Below are positions 11,901 to 21,172 of a stretch of 64,000 bases of DNA, piece after piece. The notes beneath the pieces were generated by a model, which was not told the origin of the DNA, made no database searches, and worked only from the letters and a program-made list of their open reading frames with translations. This stretch comes from Protula sp. h YS-2021. Taxonomy: Eukaryota; Annelida; Polychaeta; Sabellida; Serpulidae. The first letter of the stretch is position 1. Every line of letters starts with the position of its first letter. A program made the position numbers and the translations under genes. The stretch spans positions 9,066,271-9,130,270 of the forward strand of contig OX457032.1 in the NCBI GenBank assembly GCA_949752745.1, given 5' to 3'.

Positions 11901-14900
11901 TTTTGCCTATATCCGCAGCATGTAGTGCTTTAATAAGAGATTGATGGTAAATTTTCTTTTTTTCCAATAAAAACTTATCGACAACCCCCCCCCCCCCCCA
12001 TCTAAAAAATAGAAGCCCCGGGGCTCTAATTAGGAAACTGTTTCCTGATAGAAGCCCCGGGGCTTATATTTGGTTTCTAAATGAGCGCCTGAAATTGGGC
12101 AGTTTCCAAATAGAAGCCTTGGGCTTTTTTCGGAAACCCCCGGTACATGCATAATGTGCATGGGCGAAAATACGCGTAATATACGTTCTTAAATATGCGT
12201 CTTATATACGTGAGTAAAAATACGTTCAATATGCGTTTCAACTGCATTTTGAAAATGAGCATATAATTTTCCAGCGTATTTTATATGTGTAATAAACGTT
12301 CCTGGATATGCGCATATTATACGTAGGAAAATACAGGATAATATGTGGATTCAATATGGGCATCTTTTTCCAAGCTTTTTATACGTATAATATATGGTTC
12401 TAGAAATGCGGATATTTTTATACGTATTTTATACGTTTATTATGTGTCCAAGAAAAGATGCCCATTTTGCTCATGCATTTTAGATATTAAATACGTATAA
12501 TATACCCATACTGTTTTGTAGGGTTAAGAGCATTTAGTTCTTTTCGAGACAGTGACTGCTACATTGGAAAACAACAAAACTTTTAGTTGACGAAATTAAA
12601 ATCTTTCAGGTGTGTAAATTTTTCCAGTATATCCTTCATCGGTACCAAGGACCTGCATTTGCTGTTACTTTCGGTCATATTCGGTACACTGTACAGGCAA
12701 TATCGATTTAGTACCGCTAGCCGATGTGTGGTTCCAAATCGACTCGAATTCGGTATAAAGGAACTGAAGTAAGAAGTCGCTTTTGCTTGACTTGTGTTTT
12801 TTTTGTTTTTTTTGCTCTTACCTGGCGTTTCCGTGGGTTCAACTTCAGCACTCTCCTCACTTTCAACTGAAACATATCATAGAACACAGTTTTATGAAAC
12901 TTTTATTGAAGGCCATTTTTAATGAAGTTTAAGTAAAAAAAACGCTATATGTAAATTAACCGGTTCAAAAACTGAGTGAAGCGTTCACTGCAAGCGTGTG
13001 GCGAGTGTACCGCTACTGAACACCGCTACCACAACAAAACCGCAGCTTTCTGCAGTAATTCTTCAATATCAAGGACAATTGCTGAAGACTGCAGAAGACC
13101 GCATCCCCAATAGATTCAGTACATTAGTTGCAATAATGCTAGAATTTCTTTCACGGCATAACAAATCAGCGCTGACATTTAAAAAACATTTCGCGCTGGT
13201 AAATGTTACGAGGCTAAAGCAAACACATGAAATAAATCAGTCTGCAAGTTTTCATGTTATTTACATACGCACAGAGAAAAATAAGCCAACCGACTTCAAA
13301 AAGCTTGCAACAACAAATCCACGAAGTGCTACCATTCACGAAGCTATGCAGCCAACATAAATATACCCTTGGAATGAAACAAACCATAAATATATAAACC
13401 AGACAATAGATTTTTATGGTTCAAACTCCATTTCACATTTCACATTTATTAGGGAATTATTAATATCAAGAATTAATTTTTGATCTAAAAAATCCATATT
13501 TTGATATCAAGAATTATTTTTTGTTGTCTGTAATTGCATTTTTGATATCTCTAAATGTATTTTTGATCTCAACAAATATTTTTTGCTATCAATAAATATT
13601 TAGAGATATCAAGAAATATTTATGGATATCAAAAACGATTTAATGATATCTAAAATTGATTTTTTAGATCAAAAATTCATTTCTTGATAGCAAAAATGAA
13701 ATATTTGAGAGTAAAATATCAATTTTGAGTTCAATAATTCATTTTCTTTATATTGATATCAAGAATTTATTTCAGATATCATTATTTCAGACTGATACAT
13801 TTTTAATTTGTATTTTGAAATCTGCAATATACAATTATTGATTTCAAAAATTGATTTTTGATATCAAAATATCAGTTTTTTTTAATTCAGATACACACAT
13901 CTGTAAATAAATAATGACTGGAGCCTGTACACAGGATCTTTCTTTAAATTTTTTACTGCACAAAAAAGAAGCAATTCTTGAGGTCAAAACGATTCGTTAT
14001 ATTTTATGTAAATGTGTTAAAAGATTTTTTTAGTTTGTAAAATTGAGTTTTCGATCTCAAAAATAAATTTTTGCCATCTAAAATTCAATTGTTGATAGTA
14101 AAATATAAATTATTGAGATCCACATTGATTTATTGATATCTTTAATTATATTTTGATATCAAAAATAAGCATTAAATGCTTAAACGGCATTCCATAAGAA
14201 TGATTTGAATATTAGCTCTTGTAGAATAATAACGTCTTTTTTAATTTGTATTTTGAAATCTGGAAATGATTTTTTGATCTCAAAAATTTATTTTTATATC
14301 AAAATATCAGTCTATTTTTTTTTAATAAAAAATTCAGAAACACACATCTATAAATTAATAATGACTAGTCCTTGTATACAGTATCTTTGCTTAAACTTTA
14401 ACTGTACAATAGAGAAGCCATTCTTGAGATCAAAAAGTGTGTTCTTTTTATTGATCTCAATAATTCAAGTTTGTATCTCCAAAATTTAATTGAAGATTAG
14501 TTAAATTTTATATGAATGTGTGTCTCCCTTAAGATCTTTCAAGTTTGTAAATTTGATTTTTTGATCTCGAAAATAAATTTTCGCCATCTAAGATTCAATT
14601 AATGAAAGCAAAATATAAATGATTTAGATCTACATTGATTTCGTGATATTTTTAATCATATTTTGATGTCATAAATAAGCATTAAATGTTAAAACGGCAT
14701 TCCATAAATCTCCATTTTAGCTACATTGATCTACATTGATTTCGTGATATTTTTAATCATATTTTGATGTCATAAATAAGCATTAAATGTTAAAACGGCA
14801 TTCCATAAATCTCCATTTTAGCTAGAACGATTCAAATGTTAGTTCTAGCAGAATAATAATGCATGTTAATTTTAGCATAAATTCTGCTGGTAAAATCACA

Positions 14901-17900
14901 ATGCACATGCATACTTTTGGTTTATAAAATTTGTCAGTTTCTTGCAGAATATCCCTCATTGGTGCTGGAGACCGGCTGTTTTGTGCCATACATACTGCAC
15001 GACCGGTACGCCGATTTAATATTGCCATACCATGTGCGCTGCAAAAAGCCGCTACGCTCGCTTGATTTGCTTTTGCTGTTGGTCTTACCTGGCTTTTCCG
15101 TGGGTTCCACCTCAGCGCTTTCCTCACTTTCAACTAAAACACGTCGTAAAACACAGCTTTATGAAATTTTATTGCATGGTTTTTTTTAAAGAAGTTTAAA
15201 TCTTAAAATACCACTTCAATATTTTCTTCGCCTTCCTCACTGTGAACTAAAACAGTTTTTCAGCACATTTACATACAATATTATTTTGAGCAGAACCATT
15301 GGGAAGGTTTGAAAGACAACCTATTATACACAGGAGTGTACGTGTATGACAATTGTACGTGTATGACACATTGTACGTGTATGACACATTGTACGTGTAT
15401 GATACATTATACGTGTATGATACATTATACATGTGTGTGTCACATTGTACGTGTATGACACTTTGAATGTGTATGACACATTGACAATAACACATGTATG
15501 GCACATTGACATGCACGTGTATGGCACATTGTACGTGTATGACGAATTGACAATGAAGCAAAACTGTCTTCACTAACTGGCTTTTATCATGAAACACCTA
15601 CCAAGAAATCTACGCTATGTTTGATTTAGTCGCACGAAAACGCGAGTATTTCCCCTGATATTGTTCTTATATTTACGGTAAATATTCTACATATAGCACA
15701 AGACTACTTAATATGTCTGGAGAAGGCACAGTCTGTCAAGTTACCTCTGCAGTTGCAGGCGTATGTGGCTTCAATATACTTGTAAGTGCCAGGGCAAGGG
15801 TCGCTTCCGAAGAAGGTGTTGTTCGCTGGCACCGAGCAGCTGTGTTTTCCCTCGCATTCAGTCCTGATTTGATCCTCCGTGTTTGGGTCGACACAATCCG
15901 TGGCATCGTCGTGCTCTCTGCAATCAAGTCTTACACTGAATCCAACTTCAGGCATTAACTTAGAACCGACTTAAAATATTTTAGAGAGCTTCTTTAGAGC
16001 TCTCTTTATTGAAGGCGGCAAGTAGGGAAGGAACAGGCAGGCAGGGAGGAAAGCAAGAAGGAAGGCAGAACTGGAATGGTGGAGAAATTGGTGGAGAAAA
16101 TGGAGTTCATGCATTCAACATAGGCCATTCTTAGCCTGGTCCAACTGCTCACACAGCGACATAGTGTCGAATAGTTTTCACACTCTAAGTAAGCTTAAAT
16201 GAAGGTATCAAATATTAATGGATTTTAAATCATTAACATATATTTGTACAATTTACAAAAATGATAATTCCAATATTTCATCAGTTTCACAAGAACAAAT
16301 GGTTTGAGTGGCATAACACTGGCACAAAATGTGAACAGATTGTAGCAACCCGTCGTAAGGGCAGACTTCTTCATCGGGTGCAGTACGCCCATAGTTGCCG
16401 GAGATGATGGTGATGGTGCCCTCACCACAGTCCAGATCCATGTAGCCCATGTTCTCACACACTACGTACTTTTCTGAGCCCTCGTCGCAGTCTGAATGCG
16501 GGATCGAGTCATTGAAACAGTCATAATGAAGCATCTGTCATGTCTCATCACTCATCCTCTCTGTCATACAATTCCTTTTACAAGATACTAAAATCAGCAC
16601 TTTACATTTGTTGTTGCGGGTTTTATCTCGTAACAAAACACATACATAGGAGGTTACTTATTTTCCATATCTTATATTATTTTTATGTATTTTTTTTGCA
16701 GCAACATAAAAAATTCAGCCTTGAAATGTAAGCGAACTATAAGACACATTTAAGTAATGATCTGATTGATTTCTTTCAAATATGCACTTTTATGAAACTG
16801 TTGAGAACTATTAAACAAGTTCCTTCTTAAAGGTTGTTTGGGACTCACCTTTTTAAAGGGCCCTGAGTCATACGTTCTGCTTTGAAAGTATGAATTTTCA
16901 CTGCATTTAAATGATCGGGCTTTAGGGAGGGGGATTTCGTTCCCCCGACTCCCGTTAAAAAGATCCAGCTATATAACACGAGCCCCAACACGTCCCTTTA
17001 CGTTCTTACTTGGAAGCAAGTCGCCGCTGTCATCACCGCCCTCTTGCGGGTAATCGCATGTCAACAGATCCTGATTCCACTCTGTTCCAGGTGCACAGGA
17101 CATGACGTAACAGCCTTCCGACCACACGTCACAGTGCACAAATTTGGTAGGTTCGTGGTGAGGGAAGTAAAAATTTCCCGCCTCAATATTCTCCGGTGTG
17201 CATGGATTACTGCAAATAACGTGATACAGGTTTTGCCCACGGGGAGGGGGGGGGGGGAGGGAGGTGGAGGAAGGGTTCAAGGTCAATAAATCAGCCACAG
17301 CAGCAAGTTTGCCGTCATGCTTTTTGCTGAACACTTTTTTGTGGTGCTTTAGGGGGAGTTGTAACCTGGGAACCTCCAGCCCACCTTGGATCCGCCACTT
17401 TTACTCATATATCACCCTGTGATATTTCACGCTGTAATATTTCACGCTGTGATATCGAAAAATCTATAACAGACATTCTCTGCAAACAGATGGAGAATTT
17501 TGCATTTCTTCAAACTGATTGATAACACGATTTAGCTATTTTCAAATATCAATTTTACCTCCCTCGTTAAATACACACGCAAATATGTCTCAGATATACC
17601 GTTACTGAATCGTAAAGGCCTAAAATACTGCGAAAGAAACCGTTTGTTTTAAAAGAAGACGGAAGAAGACCGCAAAAGACCGAGGCAGCAGATTTAACAC
17701 ATTAAATGACTCAGTTAGCATTGAATAAAACCTTTATTTTAAGAAAGTCCTATTTTGGGCATGGAAACTGGTGCAGCACATCACTCATTTTTCGCGACTG
17801 CTTGGGTTTTGCTTTTAGGAACGCATATACTGCACGAGTGTGTGTTGATTTGATGCCACCGGCCCTATGCCGTATATTTCCAAGCCGAATCATTATACCG

Positions 17901-18124
17901 GCGCCGCACATGGATTCGAATCCGGAGGTATACGGGTATACTGATTCCAGAGCAATTCCTATTCGGTACATTGATATCACACAGCACTAGTGCAAAGACT
18001 TTAGCGGTTTTATGAATTCAGTACTTTGGCAGTGCTTCACAGAGCTTCCGACATTTCACGCAATTTTCTATGTGTGTAAATTTCAAAGAGCCTACTCACT
18101 TTGCATCGCAGTCGTAGGTTTGAT
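8901..18124 (-). CDS. Secreted chitin-binding / SUEL-type lectin protein with acidic and Ser-Lys repeats (3' eight exons)
   Basis: Predicted secreted multidomain carbohydrate-binding protein. Exons in transcript order: 18124-18100 (25-nt micro-exon), 17209-17002, 16534-16350, 15917-15745, 15133-15089, 12866-12822, 9665-9283, and 9005 or 9008 to 8901 (TAA). Micro-exon plus second exon encode a six-cysteine chitin-binding type 2 (peritrophin-A-like) module. Exons three and four make one SUEL/rhamnose-binding lectin domain: ISGNYGRT, IRTECEGKHSC, then FGSDPCPGTYKYIEATYAC. Two 45-nt exons and the start of the next encode VESEESAEVEPTEKPG-like acidic units. The 9665-9283 exon adds GSKSSSKSSS repeats, a basic stretch and a two-cysteine Trp-rich segment. 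Phases agree at all other junctions; the second-exon donor is unsure (17002, phase 0, fits the next exon; 17010 has a stronger GTAAGA but would need another exon). The donor after CPYDG (16350) is weak. The signal-peptide exon was not found. A matrix, mucus or innate-defence role is inference. ATTAAA on the minus strand lies at 8784-8789. Confidence 0.82.
9430..9600 (-). repeat. 30-bp coding minisatellite in the lectin gene (ten-residue GSKSSSKSSS unit)
   Basis: Inside the 9665-9283 exon the 30-bp unit is repeated about four to five times with few changes, encoding a Ser/Lys/Gly linker. The complementary strand is open as well and would give a Leu/Asp-rich chain, which is a by-product of the codon pattern. 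Unit number is likely to vary between alleles, since the unit is a multiple of three and nearly identical. Confidence 0.85.
9900..10060. repeat. Intron sequence duplicated at about 13130-13330
   Basis: This stretch and 13130-13330 share diverged blocks in the same order: an 'agaa...ttt...cg' start, 'acatttcgcg', 'aagcaa..acatgaaat', 'aaataa..ca.cgaccgacttc.aaa' and 'caacaa'. Each lies a few hundred bases 5' (in transcript sense) of one of the repeated acidic exons, so exon duplication carried flanking intron along. Confidence 0.6.
10140..11329. repeat. Palindrome-rich intronic array of TACGTATAATATGCG-like words (left part)
   Basis: Dozens of short near-palindromes of the type CGTATAATATACG or GCATATTATGCG, separated by 'cccac', 'gtggga' or 'gggcaa' words, fill this part of the intron between lectin exons 12866-12822 and 9665-9283. 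The spacing is irregular, so it is not a simple tandem repeat. The same composition resumes at 12145-12510 after the inserted element at 11330-12144. Confidence 0.7.
11330..12144. mobile_element. Non-autonomous DNA transposon-like element with ~23-bp terminal inverted repeats and TA flanks
   Basis: Left end CCGGGAGTTTCCGAAAAGAAGC (from 11332) matches the complement of the right end, CCGGGGGTTTCCGAAAAAAGC (to 12143), with one or two changes. Both ends are bordered by TA, the target duplication expected of Tc1/mariner-like elements. The interior has no transposase. It carries two ~120-bp direct repeats (about 11488-11600 and 11715-11830, both with 'ctttttagaactcgtgttta' and 'ttctgcgtcgttgcttaat') and palindromes such as AGAAGCCCCGGGGCTTCT at about 11404-11421. 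It interrupts the palindrome-rich array, so it is younger than that array. Confidence 0.65.
12145..12510. repeat. Palindrome-rich intronic array (right part)
   Basis: Continuation of the TACGTATAATATGCG-like words of 10140-11329. The segment right of the inserted element ('catgggcgaaaatacgcg') resembles 'catgggcgaaaatgcgtg' left of it at about 11197, as expected for one array split by an insertion. Confidence 0.65.
12590..12820. repeat. Intronic repeat family also seen near 14930-15080 and 17760-17990
   Basis: These three stretches share diverged words in the same order (a 'tcgg'/'ctgg' start, 'actgcacgac'-like, 'cggtac', 'cgatttagtaccg' or 'cgatttaatattgcc'). Two of them directly flank the 45-nt acidic exons at 12866-12822 and 15133-15089, which supports duplication of exon with flank. 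No coding content was found in the copies. Confidence 0.5.
13440..14815. repeat. GATATC / TTGATATCAA-rich low-complexity region with an ~85-bp exact direct duplication
   Basis: The intron between lectin exons 15133-15089 and 12866-12822 is filled with variants of 'ttttgatatcaaaaat' in both orientations, giving many local palindromes. Within it, about 14630-14725 and 14727-14820 are nearly identical copies of a block running from 'ctacattgatttcgtgatat' to 'aaatctccattttagct', a recent tandem duplication. Confidence 0.7.
15205..15246 (-). pseudogene. Relic copy of the repeated acidic exon
   Basis: Following a TTTTAG acceptor, the minus strand reads as a diverged copy of the neighbouring 45-nt exon (HSEEGEENIEVV in place of ESEESAEVEPTEK) and then meets a TAA. 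No good donor follows in the right phase, so it probably no longer splices. It sits 72 bp upstream, in transcript sense, of the intact exon 15133-15089. Confidence 0.6.
15340..15548. repeat. 18-bp minisatellite (GTACGTGTATGACACATT)
   Basis: About eleven copies of an 18-bp unit with point changes and small indels in the intron between lectin exons 15917-15745 and 15133-15089. Because 18 is a multiple of three, the minus strand stays open as a repeated YTYNVS/CHTRTM chain; there is no evidence that it is translated. Confidence 0.85.
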
Positions 18125-18282
18125 CTGAAATGTAAACAAAAATACACTTGGCATCGAGCAACTCCTTCTCAGAACTGTTTCGAACGAACGTATTTACCAT
18201 AGAGAAATGTTCTTAAAAAAGATTAAATGATGTGTGAGAGATTACATTCATCATTGCACGTCACAGCATTATCTATCATCAT

Positions 18283-18935
18283 CCACCCAGGGCGGGACCC
18301 CTCACTATCCACACCGGGCAGGATCCCTCACCATCCACCCCGGGCAGGATCCCTCACCACCCACCCGGGCAGGATCCCTCACCACCCACCCCGGGCAGGA
18401 CCCCTCATCATCCATCCAGGGCGGGACCCCTCACTATCCACCCCGGGCGGGATCCCTCATCATCCACACCGGGCAGGATCCCTCACCACCCACCCGGGCA
18501 GGATCCCTCACCACCCACCCGGGCAGGATCCCTCACCATCCACACCGGGCAGGATCCCTCACCATCCACCCCGGGCAGGATCCCTCACCATCCACCCCGG
18601 GCAGGATTCCTCACCATCCACCCCGGGCAGGATCCCTCATCATCCACCCAGGGCGGGTCCCCTCACTATCCACCCCGGGCGGGATCCCTCATCATCCACA
18701 CCGGGCAGGATCCCTCACCATCCACCCCGGGCAGGATCCCTCACCATCCACCCCGGGCAGGATCCCTCTCAAGCCCACCTGGGCAGGATCCCTCATCATC
18801 CACCCCGGGCAGGACCCCTCATCATCCGCCGCGGGCAGAATTCCACACCATCTACCAAGGTCAGGATCCCTCATCATCCACCCCGAGCGGGATCCCTCAC
18901 CATCCACCGCGTGCCTTATATCCCTCACCGTCCAC
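18283..18935. repeat. GC-rich 26-bp minisatellite, about 25 units
   Basis: Units follow CCCTCACCATCCACCCCGGGCAGGAT, with 25-bp variants and later copies more diverged. It is strongly GC-rich against AT-rich surroundings. Since 26 is not a multiple of three, each frame cycles through the unit, giving long Pro/His/Gly-rich open frames of about 242 and 267 codons that are by-products of the repeat. Confidence 0.93.
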
Positions 18936-18944
18936 ATCTCACGT

Positions 18945-20490
18945 GGTGGGCACTTGATATAATCGTGAAATCACACGTGATGTCCGTTCGGTACAATCGT
19001 GACATCTCACGTTATTTGTTACAATTGTAACATCACATGTCATGGGAATTTCTTACATTCGTTACATCTCACGTGATAATCATTTATTACAATCGTGACA
19101 TCTTGACTGATGGGCATTTGTTACAATCGTGACTTCTCATGTAATCGTCATTTGTTACAATCGTGGCTTCTCCTGCGATGGGCATTTATTACAATCGTAA
19201 AATTTCGAGTGAAAGGCGTTTCTTACAGTCGTAATATCTGAAGTGATTTGCATTTGTTATAATCGTGACAATTCACGTGATGGGTATTTGTTACAGCCGT
19301 GACCTCTCATCTGATGAGCTTTTGTTACAGTCCTTACCTCTCACGTGATGGGTATTTCGTCTCATGTGATTACTGTTTGTTATAATCGCTGTATCTTATA
19401 TGTGCATTTGCTGCAATTGTTACATGTCATGCTATTTGCTTTTGTTATAATCGTGACATCTCATGTAATGTTACAATCATGCCATTTCATGTGAAGGGCA
19501 TTGGTTGCAATCGTGACATCTCACGTGATTGAATATTGTTACATTCGTGATATCTTGTGTGGAAAGGATTTGTTACAATCGTGATATCTAAAGTGATGGG
19601 CATTTGTTACAGTTGTGATATCTTACGTTATGTGTATTTGTTGCAATTGTGACAGTTCACGTGATAATCATTTATTACAATTGCGACATGTTATGTGATG
19701 GGCATTTGTTACATTCGTGACTTCCAGTGTGATGGGCATTTGTAACGATCGTGACATCTCAGTTATGGGATTTGTTACAATTGTGAAATCTTATATCATG
19801 GGCACTTCTTGCAATCGTCTCGTCTCATGTGATGGCTATTTGTTATAATCATCATATCTTATATGTGTGCATTTGTTGCAATTGTGACATGTCAGGAGAT
19901 GGGCATTTATTACAATCGTGACATCTAAAATAATTTTCATTTGTTACATTCATGACATCGCACGTTATGCTATTTGTTACAATTGTGACATCTTATGTCA
20001 TGGGCACTTCTTGAAATCGTTACATCTCATGTGATTTGCCTTTGTTGTAATCGTGCCATCTCACGTTATGGACATTCGTTGCAATTGTGACATCTCACGT
20101 GGTGTGCATTTATTACAATCGTGACATCTTATGTGGTGGGTATTTGTTACAATCATGGCATCTTATGTGGTGGGTATCTGTTACAATCGTGACATCTCAC
20201 GTGTTTGCGATTTATTACAATTGTGACATCTCACGTGATATGGGCATTTTTTACTGGCGTGACATCTCATGTGATGTTGCAATCGTGACGTTTCGTGTGA
20301 TAGGCATTTGTTATAATTTTGACAGCTCACGTGATGATCATATGTTACAATCGTTACGGGTATTTGTTACAATTGTGACATCTTATGTCATGGTTATTTC
20401 TTACAATCGTGACACCTCACGTGGTGGCCATTTGCTACAATCGAGACATCTGACGTTATAGTCATTTTTTGCAATCGTGACATCACACTG
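18945..20490. repeat. 34-bp minisatellite with embedded TCACGTGA palindrome, about 45 units
   Basis: The consensus is roughly CATCTCACGTGATGGGCA followed by TTTGTTACAATCGTGA. Copies are more diverged than the neighbouring 26-bp array. Many units keep the 8-bp palindrome TCACGTGA (an E-box core CACGTG). Open frames inside, such as 20087-20461, are repeat by-products. Whether any factor binds these sites cannot be judged here. Confidence 0.88.
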
Positions 20491-21172
20491 ACCGCCACTG
20501 TTTTAACTGGGGCAGTTCAGTATATTTTTGTGTTTCCGATTTTGAATTAGAGTGAGACTGGTAGGAAGCTTTTGTTGTGCTCATTTTTCAGCACTTTGTT
20601 TTCATTTTTTCAGTTAAAAATTATTGCTAATTTCGTGCTAATTTTCAAAAACTTCGCACTAATTTCTTGAAAAATTTACATTTCTCTGCGAAATTAGTAA
20701 CAACTTTTTATTAAGTTATTGAAACATTCATAAAAATTTTTAATAATTTTTCGGAAAATTTTCAAGGTCAAAACTGATATCCTAAGTTTTACCTCTGTTA
20801 TGTGACTGTCATGTAACTCAGCTTGTTCAATATGGCTGCTCGCGTGCAAAATTTGTAAACTTTATATTTTTAAATATGAACTTATTTGCTTTGTAAAACT
20901 TTGTATTTATTTGGAAAACGTTGAAATATCATTGCTCTACAACCCAAATTTTCTCCACTTGTCATCATTTATTCTTTAATTGCAAGAAATGTTTGTCAAA
21001 GGTACTCATTGTCACGTTCAATTATCCTTCGTAAATTCAATTTCTATTTAATCCTTGTTGAAGTAGCCTAGCTAACTGAAATTTCGTGCATAACAGAGAG
21101 CATTGTTACAATTTCTAAAGCAGTATACCCTCTGTTGTGATCAAGTTTTATAAGAGCATGCTTGCTTGGCGT
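20491..21172. other. AT-rich spacer, nothing recognised
   Basis: No open frame, repeat unit or family similarity could be supported in this stretch. Confidence 0.5.

Noticed and set aside
12998..13360. 120-codon plus-strand frame inside the lectin gene
   Set aside because: It has no family similarity, and the region is intron duplicated at 9900-10060, where the frame is not kept.
17706..17990. 94-codon frame on plus and 76-codon frame on minus strand
   Set aside because: It belongs to a repeat family found in two other introns of the lectin gene; the frame is not conserved between copies.
18227..19030. 267-codon Pro/His/Gly-rich frame that looks collagen-like or mucin-like
   Set aside because: It is produced by a 26-bp minisatellite that cycles through all frames; a second frame is equally long and no domain or signal peptide exists.
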